NCBI RefSeq assembly: GCF_901709675.1
Contig: NC_051095.1
Span: 1,425,001 to 1,489,000, forward strand
Reading direction: 5' to 3'
DNA: 64,000 nucleotides
From: Syngnathus acus
Lineage: Eukaryota; Chordata; Actinopteri; Syngnathiformes; Syngnathidae
Shown here: positions 48,630 to 59,903 of the stretch, piece after piece
Layout of the letters: the number at the start of each line of letters is the position of its first letter
Position numbering within the stretch: the first letter of the stretch is position 1
Translations under genes and position numbers: made by a program
Notes under the pieces: generated by a model
Seen by the model: the letters and a program-made list of their open reading frames with translations, nothing else
Told to the model about the DNA's origin: nothing
Databases searched by the model: none

Positions 48630-50108
48630 CTTCTTTGGAATATACTCTTCATTGGTTCCACTCCGGGCAAGTTATCCAGGCAATATCCAAGCCATGCCAG
48701 ATCCATACTCAGTGTGTGCGGAGGCCCAATTTGTCACTCTGGTGGGCCCATCACGGGCGAATCTCCTTTGTGAAATGTATTTTCCACACCGTCTGTCGGT
48801 GAGATCAAAGCGGCAGCCGCCCGGCGAGTCCTCCCGTCTTTGTCTCTTTCCCCGAGCTGAGCTGATCCCCACTGACAAAAGCAGTCAATTCAAACTGAGC
48901 AGATCTGCTTTTGAAACAACAACAAAAAAGGGGAGCTTGGGAAATAGATTGGAAGAGGTGAATCTCACGGCTGGGTAAGCTCTGGACAGGTAGATGCGTC
49001 GTCACTAAAGAATCTTCTTCAATTTGTTGACTGTCCAAGATGTTCCAAATGTTATGATATGAATGATATGTCATTTAGCCTTTTCAGCAAATGCCTACTT
49101 TATTATTTATCCACTCTCGCCCCTTTTGAGCACCAATTGATTTTTTTTTTTTCCCCCTTTCTTGTGTCTACCCCACCCCAATCCAGCCTGGCTTTGATTC
49201 GAGTACTTCTGCCTTGTGAGTGTTTTTTTTTTCTTTCCCCCCCATTGATCCAACGATGGCGTTGGAAGTCAAACTGTTTTCAGAATATCTGCCATTGACG
49301 TTCAAGACCAGACGGTCGATGAGTAGAAATTGGGTAGCTCAGCTGGGCTAGTTCTTTGCCACCTTAGGACAACTTTTTTTTTCAAGCTGCCCGTCTCAAG
49401 TTGAAGCTGAAAAAAAGCGAGGCTTTTCAAGTTTATAGACAATGGGACTCCAGAAGTAATCGAAAGCCGGGCCAAATTTTGGCCTTTGTTGTCCCAGACA
49501 ATTACACAACAGAGCTCTGCTTTGACTTTGACTTTGACATTTTTTTTGTTTCTTTGCAGTTCTTCTACTTGCTTCCTTTTCAAATTCATAAGAGCAGTAA
49601 GCACAAATGCCAATTTTTGCCCATATGAATTAAGTTGTCAAAACAGTATCTACGTATATGTGTACCCCGGACACAAACGTAGATTCCAAAAACTGACACG
49701 AGCCGTACGATCCATCGACAGTCAGCTAGTGACAAAATGTCTGCCCCCAAATTAGTAAACGGCTAATCCTCATGAATACCCGCACTCGCTGACTCAAGCG
49801 TTCCTTTCATATTTTCAACATTTAAAACAACTCGGAAACGATGACGGGCAATGTCTGAGAAATGCTTCGTCTTCTCCCCAAAAAAAAAAAAAAAAAAAGA
49901 TATGAGAGAAGGCGAGCTGAGCTCCAGTTGAATGTGCTGCTACCAAATTAAGAGAGCGAGAGAGAGAAACATAATCAGCGAGCGTTTGAGCGGTTAGTCA
50001 TATGCTTGGGAAATTGAATAAGGCTCAGCGCTCCTCAATAATATCAGCCGCTTCACAGAGTCCTCTGGGACACATGAACTGTACCGATAAGGGATGATGC
50101 TGTCCTCT

Positions 50109-50421
50109 GACAAACCAGAGCTAGCGCACATGCTAATGCGCTTCGTCGCACACTTTGGTCTCAACTTGTAGGGCTTTGCTGTTACAGATGACGGCAAAGA
50201 AGTTGCGATTGGAATCGATCGAAACGTTGACGTGGCTTTTTTGATGCCGTCCTTTGGCAGATGCTAACGCGCGCCTATCAAACAGAGACAAACAAAGCTA
50301 GCGCACACGCTAATGCGCTTCGTAGCACACTTGGGTCTGTACTTTAGGGTATCGCTGTTACAGATGACGGCAAATAGGTTGAGATTGAAATCGATCGAAA
50401 CGTTGACATGGCTTTTTTGAC
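50109..50421 (+). repeat. Two-unit direct repeat, period 178 bp
   Basis: Units at 50109-50246 and 50287-50421 share AGCTAGCGCACA, GCTAATGCGCTTCGT, GCTGTTACAGATGACGGCAA and GAAATCGATCGAAACGTTGA, then ATGGCTTTTTTGA (first unit with G changes). Confidence 0.88.
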
Positions 50422-51714
50422 TAGTATCAGTCAAAAACGAGTTTCGTGCTGTCACCGTGATAGCTTGTTCTGCATTTGCCCTGTGATTAACTAGGCTAAA
50501 AGCTGCCAGATAACCTTGACCAAACACTAAATGGGTCAGGAGCAGACATTTCCAGCCGGCTGCTTTTTTCTTGTGGGCAGCAGAGCTCCAGTTAGCAAGC
50601 CTGGCTCACATTTCTGACGTTCTCATCTACATTTCGTATTTTCTTCCTGGTTCAGCCCAAAAGAATGTTAGGTCCAAGAAGGTCTATATATTTCTACTCC
50701 GGAGATCCACTTCAGCCATCAGGACAAGAACCGTCCAGGTAGTCAAGTTCTTCCTCCTTCGCCCTACTTCGGGACTTTTAATAGTCTTAGCCTGAACCTG
50801 GTCTCCTTCAATTGACATACATCAGAAGTGTGCGTGTTCCCGCTGACAGCGACACAGCTGAGGAATGCACCTGGCCCGCAATGTCCTGTCAAAGCAACAG
50901 AGACAGGCAGCCTCTCGCTCCGTTGACTTCCATGACATTTACATACCACACTGCCTGCTAGTGTAGAAATCACCCTCGGGCTGTACCAGACCTCAAATTT
51001 AGGACAGGCTCCCCAATCAATCTCCCTTGTCGCTACCTTACCGGGATTCGCTCACCCTTGACTAAAAAAAAAAAAACCCAAACATGTACCTTGCTTCGCT
51101 GCAGCCAAGACGCGCCGTCGGCTTTCAGAAGCATAGCGTGAAAGGCAAAAAAGAAAAAAACATTGTCCATTTCTCCCCCCCCCCCCTCTCCCTGACTCGC
51201 TCGGCTCTTTTTTATCGAAGATGACATTGATGTTGGCGTTCCCTGGTTCTGTCTATCAAAGCTCACCTGCTCTTTTGTCTCCCCTAATCCGTCCTGGTGC
51301 TCGCTCAGCTCCCTTTGAAAATGTTCTCCTCACTCCGCACGCCCGTTTCTCTCATTATCCGCGTGTGTCTCTGCTGATCGGCCAACGACTCCCCATTGGC
51401 AAATTCATGAGATTGATCTTTTTTTTTTTTTTTTTTTACACGGGTGGGCGGGTGTACTAAAAGTGTCCCTCTCCGCTTTTCTCTGCTACCGGTGTGCTTA
51501 TTTGGCTCCGGAAAGCCCCCGCCCGGCGTCGAGACTCCCGAAGGCCGAGCGCTTAACATGCACCGGGTTCAACCCCCCTCCCAAAGGAGGCTCCCGTGGT
51601 GAAAGGAAAACGAAAGGCGAGTCGTAGGCAGAATACTAATCAAGAGTGGCACTCCAGGAAAAAGCATTTCTGGAATTACATCTTAATTTGCCGCAGCACT
51701 CCAGCCTCTCCACT

Positions 51715-52072
51715 TGCTTTTATGTTGGTACTGTACGTCATTACATGCTGATATGGCTGCCGTTGCGCCCTTCCATCACAGCTATTACATCTTGCGTTGT
51801 TACTTATATTGCATGTTAGACTTTCTTATGTATTTATATGTACATATACATCTAAATATTTTCTTTCTTATGTATTGGCCTGCCTTGGGACACCAGCTAT
51901 AATTAATATTAATTAGTTAATATTAGTTGTATGTGCCTTTTTATTTTGACTTTCTGTATCGTTTACTTGAATGTGTAATATGTCTTGTCACCGTGGGATA
52001 GTAGGAAATGAAATTTCGATCTCTTTGTATGTCTTGGCATGTGAAGAAATTGACAATCAAGCAGACTTTGAC
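51715..52072 (+). mobile_element. Retroelement 3' end
   Basis: TGTCTTGTCACCGTGGGATA, AAATGAAATTTCGATCTCTT, TGTATGTCTTGGCATGTGAA and GAAATTGACAATCAAGCAGA then CTTTGACTT occur in order. This matches the 3' end of a widespread fish repeat that ends in TTTGACT units. The upstream boundary is a guess; the best supported part is 51970-52072. Confidence 0.6.
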
Positions 52073-52127
52073 TTAATTAATATTAAAAGTCAAGTTTTCA
52101 TACTGTTCATCAATGTGCATTGTCCCT

Positions 52128-52395
52128 AAATAAATTAAATAAATAAATAAATAAATAAATAAATGTCAGTGATGAGTTTGATAGCCTTTCAACAGTGTAA
52201 ATTAATAAATAAATAAATAGATCAATGTATATCAGTGACGAGTTCGAGAGCATTTCAATAGCGGAAATAAATAAATGAAGAAATATACAAATAAATAAAT
52301 AAAAATAAATGAATGTGGTGATGAGGTTGAAAGCGTTTAAATAGTGGAAATAAAGGAATGTCGGCGATGAGTTTGAGAGTGTTTCAATAGTGTGT
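52128..52395 (+). repeat. Four-unit degenerate repeat with AAAT microsatellites
   Basis: GTCAGTGATGAGTTTGATAG, ATCAGTGACGAGTTCGAGAG, GTGGTGATGAGGTTGAAAGC and GTCGGCGATGAGTTTGAGAG each lead to (T/C)TTTCAATAGTG-like sequence and AAAT runs; period about 70-80 bp. It starts just after the retroelement 3' end at 51715-52072. Confidence 0.85.
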
Positions 52396-54077
52396 GAAAA
52401 AGTTACAGGAGTGAAGTGTGAGAGGTAATTTGGAATGATGTCCTCTAATAAAAAAATAAAAAAGACCCTTTTGTTTTATTATTCCACTGGCGGCATTTGA
52501 TGCCATGTGTGCTCAGGCAGAGGCGGCAGGAAAGTGGCCACCATTAGCGTGATCACAAGGACAGTCACAAACGGCCGCGATGTTTGCATTCTATCGGCCA
52601 CGCGTATCAAGACGTTCGCCTCTCGAGGCCGGATCATCCCAAAGACTTTCCTCCACGGCCTGTTGTTGTTTTGTGGTTTTCCGAGCGTCGGCGCCGTCTG
52701 ACTAGCCATCAAATTTTAATGGGCTCATGCTCGGTTCGGGTGCTCGGCTGCACACCGCAACCTTTCAGCGGCAGGCATTTATTGGTTCTGGTCACCGATG
52801 ACCCAGTAATTGTCCATTTTTCCACCTGATGTGAGCATAAGAGCGGGAAAAATAAATTAATAAAAAAAATGTTGCATCGCTGGACGAAGGCGGTTCTATT
52901 TTTGCCAGCGTTCATTAATATTAGAGGCAGAGAAAGGCTTCTGCTTTCTTTTAGCGGACATTATTTTTGACATCTTTTGCAGCCCGTGCGCGGCAGGTGC
53001 TCTCGGCCGGACTAAGCGCCGGGCCGGCTTCCCGGGATGCGTTTGAAAAAGCGCAATGCTAGCACAACGTGTCAAGGTTGCTTTCAACCTTTTAATTTGA
53101 CATCTTGTTGTGGCAGAGTGTCGCTTCTCATAGACAGCAAACGCAATGTGATGGGAAGGGCGAGGGGAGGGCCGAGCGGGGGGGGGTCGTCTCGTCTCGT
53201 CTGTTGGGCCTTTGGGCAAACACTGAAAGCCAAATTTGAATTATTGAAGCTTCTGTGTAAATTCTGGCTATATCTGGAATACCCTTTAAGGTCCTTACTG
53301 GATCTGCAGCAAAACTGTTATCCTTTAACCCAAGCATGTCCAACTAACAATTGGATCTGTTGTTCAACCTCATTACGAGACAACATCTGAAACCATTTTA
53401 TTTTTTTCCCAATCAATACCATTTAATTGTCGCTCGGCCCCCGAGTGTGAGATTAGCAGGCGGCGACGTGATGTGAATCCAGCGCGGGGCCTAGCAGAGG
53501 GAAAAGTCGACTCTGAATTGGTCCCGGGGTACCAAAGTGTTGTCGTTTGACAAGCCCAAACGCTGCTGGCTTGTGTGACATATTGAAAAGAAGACAAAAA
53601 ATAAATAAATGGGTGGGTTTGGACTTGTGAGCAGAATGAGAGGGATAAGCTTTGGCGAGGAAGAATCTATTCTTGGAGTGTGTTTGTCCTATTCTTTCAG
53701 AGTGCCGCCTTGCGTGAATACAAATGCCCTTCTGTGCTCGGGAGGGGCGGGGCGGCGGCGTTGGGGGGGTATTGTTTTACAAACGTAAAGATTCAATGGA
53801 TGGAGTGACGCCTTGCAATGTGTACACCCCGTAAACACATAAGTAGGAGATCTTGTGTAATCATGAGGAAGAAAAATGAGAAGAGAAACTCTTAAGCAGA
53901 TTGAAATGTGTATACATGAGAACCTTGCCATACATGTTCAATTGGTTCCGCTCGGCTCAACACTGCGCCACTCATATTGTCCGTTCCTCGCAGAGGATAA
54001 AGAATCTATGACCAAAGATCCGATAGCAAAGACTACTCGCAAATGTATTTATTTATTTATTATTATTTTATTTTTTT

Positions 54078-54350
54078 ATCTGGTCCTGGTTTGGCAAATT
54101 TTCAAAGGGCGGCAGATAACTTGTTTCGGTTTTTTTTTTTTTTTTTTTTTAATCTGTTCCTGGTTTGTCAGATTTTTGAAGGGCGACAGATAACCTGTTT
54201 GTATTTTTTTATTTATTTTTTTAATCTGTTCCTGGATTGGCAGATTTTCGAAAGGCGCCAGATAACCTGTTTGCGTTTTTTTTTTTTTTTTTTTAACTGT
54301 TCCTGGTTTTTCCGAATTTCAAAAGGCGCCAGATAACATGTTTGCGTTTT
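54078..54350 (+). repeat. Four-unit minisatellite, about 60-80 bp per unit
   Basis: Each unit has CTG(T/G)TCCTGG, TTTTTCCGAA or CAGATTTT-type sequence, AGGCGCCAGATAAC.TGTTT and a long T-run. T-run length and type differ most between units. Confidence 0.9.
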
Positions 54351-57300
54351 TACTAGTTGACAATTTCTCTCGTTGGCTTTTTCTCATTGACTTTGGCCCC
54401 CGGCTGGTAAACAGGAACAAAAGCAAACTCTCTCTCTCCGAGCTGGTGGATGCATGTGCCCGCTGTTTTTCTCCCCATTGATTTTCTCAGCGGCTGAGGA
54501 GCTTGTGACAGGGAGTCTCCCCCCCCACACGCGGCTGCGTTATTGATTCGCCGAGTGTGGCAGCGGCGTGGGTGCATAAGAGGGTCAAGCGTGCCGGTGA
54601 AAAGAGTCGGAATGCGGCCCATTAGCCGCCATCTCTGACACCTCTCATTAACGTCCGCAATGCGGCCCCGTTCTCGTTAAAGGTAATAGGGCGCCTGCAC
54701 ACTCAACATTGTGTCCCAATGGGAGGGAGTCACTTAATAGCGTAAAGTTCCCAGCGTAAACCGCAACTTTTTTTTTTGTTTTGTTTTCCCCGCCACAGCT
54801 TCGACCCCTGCGGTCGGCTGAAACCATCAAACTGGTACTTAAGCACAACCACGGCAGTAAAAGTAACAAATAGAAGGTCCGAGATTGCTCACAGTATTGC
54901 GGCGGTACCCTAACCCGTGAGTTCGGTTCCGTGATGCTCGTTTGGTCATGTGTTTTGTTTTTGTCTCTGTAGAAACTGCTGGAGCTCATTTTTTGACGTC
55001 TCCATTTCTTGACGTCAACAATCAACCGGACGGGTCACGTTGACTGGATTTGACTCAAGTAGACTTGAGTTTTAGGAACTTTTCCGAATACGATTTCCTA
55101 CGTCTTGTTGGAGGACACCAGAAAAGTGGCGCTAGGTGAGGCGGATGACATTTGGAACCCCCGCAAGGAGCCAATCATTAGAAGCAGCTCCCCGGTTGGA
55201 AGCGTTACGGCGTCAGCGATATTTCACACCGACGCTCGACAGCTCAGCTCCTCGTTCCAGCTTTTATTTATGAATATCTCGAGTTCTTTCTTCCCCGCTT
55301 GAGACGGCGGCGAATTGGAGGGTACTCGTCGAATGTGGAGCAAATTCGGAACAGTGGCGTGCTGGAAAAAGCGCAGCACTCCAGTTGGAGAGGTTTGATG
55401 AGAATCAGCTCCCCCCTCCCCTCCTCTTTTTGACATATTAGCAGCACTCACACAGACACACTGTTCCTCTCGGGTTTGTCCTTATTTGGGAAGATGTCTC
55501 TTTTGAGACCCTTGTGTACTGCATCATTCTCAAGGAGCCCCAAAAAAAAAAGTTTGGGAGGATTTCTCCTTACTTGGTGCGACCTTCTCCAAAGTTAAGC
55601 CAAAGTCCCCCGTTTAAACAAGTTGGAAATAACAGCACGCTCTTTGGCAGGAACCAAGCCACGTGAATCTTCAAACAAGCGATGCATGTTAGCTTTGGAC
55701 GCCGCTGATGCGGAAAGAGCATCGATCCCAACTCGTCTCCCGGGTGCACTCATTCTTTTTGCTTCCATCCCTCTTTGGGTGGCCCGTGTTGTCTTTTCGC
55801 ATGCAAATGTACGTCCTTCGCTTTCTCGCCAATCTTTTTCTCGTCCGTTTAGTCCGGGAGAGCTTCGAGATTTATGATGATTGTTTGTCCTTGCTGACTT
55901 TTTGGCAAATTCGGTTGAAGAAATGAAGGGTAGTTTTACATCTTATCCCAAAAACTACGCAGCGTAATTTGATACTATTTAAAGTTATTTAAATCCAAGA
56001 TTTGGGCCTTTGCTAGCTTTGATAGCATGAATGTGAAAATGCTCCACTGTCAACCAAATAGCAGTACGTGTGTGTGTGTGCGTGCATTCGTGTTTTACCA
56101 CTGACCGTTATGCAAACAAAATTGAACTCCAAATCACGTGTTACTTTGCGTCGACCCTCACTTACTACTTTCCTAAGTTGAGGTCTCACCTCGACATGAA
56201 CGGCGTCACGAGCAGTGACTAATACTTGGATCGATTTGCCGGATTGGCTTCGGCTCGGCCAGCCCGGCGGGGGCGGCGGTTGCACACAACTTGTCCGGTG
56301 AAGTCAATGCGAGCGCTTGTCAATAATGGCTGAATAATGGGCCTCCGAGGGGGGGGGGGGGCGATTCATTCAGGTGGCGATGAGTTTTGGCCAAACGATA
56401 GACTTCTTATTCCCTCGCCTCTCTTTACTTGCCATCTCGATCAATATACCGGCTTTGGTGAGGACAAAAAAAAAGCGCAATTGTCTGACTCTCTGTGTCT
56501 CGGCCGCGTTCCCCGTCCAAACCCGACGGGTCGCTCGGCCTCACATCTAAACAGCTGTAATCGAATACGCCGCGGTAACGTTGTCGTCCGCCTGATGACA
56601 AGCGTGGGAGATGGCACAAAAAGACCATTTGAAATGAAGACGAGCAGAAGAGCTCCTGCTATCTTTTTCCCGCCTTGTGTTATCTCGCTCGCTGCCCGCA
56701 TTTTCCACCAAAATGGGCTGATGCAAAAGCCCTCATTCGGATCACGCCGGGAAAGTTACCAGTGATTTTTTTTGGTCCCCCTGTTGCCTTTGTCGCGACC
56801 GTAATTTGGCTTCTTTGCTGCATTTGAGTGCAGCGCATCATTCGTGATGTTCAAAGCCCCCCTCTGTCATTCAAGTGCGGTCTTGACAAAAGGCAACACA
56901 TTTCAAGAGTCTGCGAAGCACCATGGGCAACATTACGCTTCATTTATTTGTCCTCTTTTTGCCTCCTTCTCCCAGAGATGTCTAAAGATGAGAAACTTGG
57001 TTAGCTAGAACATATTTATTTTTTTGTGTGGTTTGCACTAACCTGGCAGCTTTAAAATTGGATTTGGTAATTTACGTTTTTGATTAAAAGTGTGTACAAG
57101 CGAACGGCAACGCGGCAAAGGAACGATAAGAACCGAAACAATGAGCACATCGGATTTCATCCGTCATTCGAAATCCCACAAAGAAAGCTACGCTACGTTA
57201 GCTTGATACTTTAGCTCACCGCTAGCTAAACAAACAATGCTTGACACAGTTGAATTAAGAAGAATATACAGAAAACAAGGAGAGACCATGAAATATGTTG

Positions 57301-57860
57301 ACATGGTTATGAATGTGAGCAGCAATTCTAGATTCGGAGTGCAAAGTGGTGAGCAGCTAACGCGAGTCCACAGTGGCTGCTAATGTGCTAACGCATTTAG
57401 CGATTGAGCCGCGATTGTTCCACCGTGACAATCTTGAAACTTCAAAGAATCCAAACATACTCATTTGCGACTTACTCACACCGCTTTTCCTCTCCGCCTG
57501 ATAAATAGTTTCAAAAGACCCCTCGCTGTTTTATTTAAAAGACGAGCAAACGGACAACAAGGGAGCGAGCCGTCGACAGCTGCGCTTACGAGGCGGGGAG
57601 CAATTTGGTGCGGAGAGGCTCAATGGCCTCATGAATCAAGCCAATATGGACAATGCCGGAGCGATTAAGAGAGCGGGACAAGGCGCCTGGAGGTTTCCCT
57701 CGCTGTCGCCAACTGTCTGCGCAATCATTCTATGTCCTCAACAAGTCAAGGAAGGTCGATTGTCCCGCTTCCTCGCTCTCCCGCAAAAATATACTGTTGG
57801 TTTGTTTCAAACACCCAGCAGACAAACAGCTGACCTCTTGTTGGCTACTTAAGCTGCTCA
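54351..57860. other. Putative pcdh7 intron, nothing recognised
   Basis: Unique sequence apart from a short ACTTGAGT remnant (55035), a GT run near 56066 and a G-run at 56350. No protocadherin exon seen. Confidence 0.5.
55035..55078. mobile_element. Short remnant with ACTTGAGT words
   Basis: TTTGACTCAAGTAGACTTGAG followed by a TTTAGGA stretch resembles the family at 4625-4725. Very short, so uncertain. Confidence 0.25.
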
Positions 57861-58088
57861 CGCTAATGACGGCAATCAAAACACGGGCGCTAATGCCGCT
57901 AATAGTGACGATAGCGCTAATGAGGAGGCTACCTGGGAGGCTGTTTGCTTAAGCTGTTTTTCTGGCTCACCCGCGGGGGAGCGCAGATAAGAAGCCCTGA
58001 TATCCTGTCGTAGCCATCCCCAGGTGGGCCCCCTCGAATGTCATCGACGCTCATCTGCACCGGAGGACCGCTAATACACGGCGCTAAT
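57861..58088. promoter_or_regulatory. Cluster of six CGCTAAT words
   Basis: CGCTAAT begins at 57861, 57888, 57897, 57915, 58069 and 58082; an AACGCTAAC follows at about 58110. TAAT is the core recognised by homeodomain proteins, and the last copy is CTAATTA. An intronic enhancer is possible, but the word is also frequent across the window. Confidence 0.3.
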
Positions 58089-59887
58089 TAAAGGCAGGGG
58101 GAATGAGCTAACGCTAACAGTCCCTCGAGGGGGAGCGGTGAAAGCAGCCTGATTGTTCTCTCCTTGCGACAACGGAGGTCATGGAACATTTTGCTTTCCA
58201 AGCGGCCCCACCTCCAAAGAACGACTCGGAATTTTCTTCTGCAAAGTGTCAGAACGAAGAGTGCTTAAGTTCGTCTCTGCTATTTACAGTACGTGCTGTA
58301 TTTGGTGTCTTGTTTTCGTAATCTGCCACTATTGATTGGCCGTCATAAAATCGGGTTATGAAACAGAGGAATCTGAGATTTGAAGTGAACTAGACGGCCA
58401 CAGCAGAAGTACAACCATCTTTGGTCAATAACGTACGCTCGGAATTTGTCTCTGGTCATTGGAGCCACTTCGGTGAGACGGCAAAACGGCCGCAAGAGCA
58501 AAATAGAAGGAGTCTCTTTTTACTGTCTTACTGTATGTGACTACTTGACATGTGACTTTCTTAATCGTCACTAATAAGACCAATTACGGTTGCGGTTGGA
58601 AGGCTTCGCGTTTGATTACATCAGAGGACGACAACATTAAACAAAATATATATTCCCCGGGATCAAAGCAAGCGGCGACCGCCAGATAAAGCGGCGTCTC
58701 ATGTTTAGTGATGATGAATGTATAAAAGAGAAGCTCAGAGAAGTATTCTTGGAATACTGTTCCGCCCCTCCCCCCTCCGCCTTCATTTTTTGTGTGGCTA
58801 TCTGGCAGTTGGCCTTTAAGAGTGGGAGTCCGCAGGCTCCGTGCAGGAGCCCGATCCCCTGTTTGGTCATTAAAAGCGGATTGGAGAACGGCATCCATCT
58901 GCTGCTCCCTCATTACCGCCGTGAGTGATGGCGCTAATGTTCCTAAACACGGCAGCGGCGAATTGTCAGCGCGACCCTTGACTCGGAGAGCGGACGCGGG
59001 CGGGTTAATGATGCCAGCGCACGGACACCGGCGAGCGGCTTCTCTTCCAAGCTGGACTCGATGCAGCTTCGCGCATGCCGCTTGCATCATTAAGATAGCA
59101 AGAAAAAAAAAAAAAAAACAGCAGGAAGGCCAAAAGTCAAAGATTGCGGCATCGCTCGTCAATCAAAACCGGCCTGAGCAAAAGATTCCTCTCTTTGCCG
59201 TCTTAGGCGGATGGAAAACTCAAACGTGTGAAATGAGTAATAAAGCGTCGATAAAGCGCTAAGCCCGTGACTCAGCGAACGGCGCATTCACCGAGGATAA
59301 ACGCCTTTTCCACAGCAGCCATTTTGATTTTGCACGCGCGGCATCAAGTAGAGGCTACGTCGCTCTTCTCCTTTTTTGGGGGGGAGGGAGGGGTTCGTTT
59401 TCCTCAGTCGCCTCTTCCTCCCCTCTTTCTTCGTGACCTGCTTTTTGCAACGAGGGCCTAACGACATCATCCCGTCTTTCGGCTACGTGCAAAAACCAAC
59501 GGCACCGTTAAGCTAAAATTCGAAGACGCAAAAGCGAAGCGGATCGGCAGTCTCCATCACGCAACTCCGACTTCACGAGGTGTCTTCATAGAGTAGATAG
59601 TCGACTAAGCACTAATGAGCTCATTGTCTCCGCGGCCCGATCCCTCAAGCGTATCGCACGCGCACACGCCCAGTCACCCTCCACTCTGTTGCCGCCGCAC
59701 ATCCACATTTTGCTGTTCCTCCCTCCTCATCGCCATCTCTTTGTTTTTTCCTCGACCTTTTGAGGTGTCCGAACCGGCGGCTGTTTGTTTGCATTTTGGG
59801 TTGGGCCACGGGGTTACCTCGGGTCATCGGAGGGACAGGGAGACAGACATAATGGACGCCACTGTCATACACTGATGGCGGAAATAG

Positions 59888-59903
59888 CGCCGCCCTCTGC
59901 TGG
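59888..59903 (-). promoter_or_regulatory. CTCF-like motif, reverse orientation
   Basis: CGCCGCCCTCTGCTGG is a close match to the reverse complement of the CTCF core. It lies in the presumed pcdh7 intron and points toward the plus-oriented motifs at 16.9 and 23.4 kb. Confidence 0.4.
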
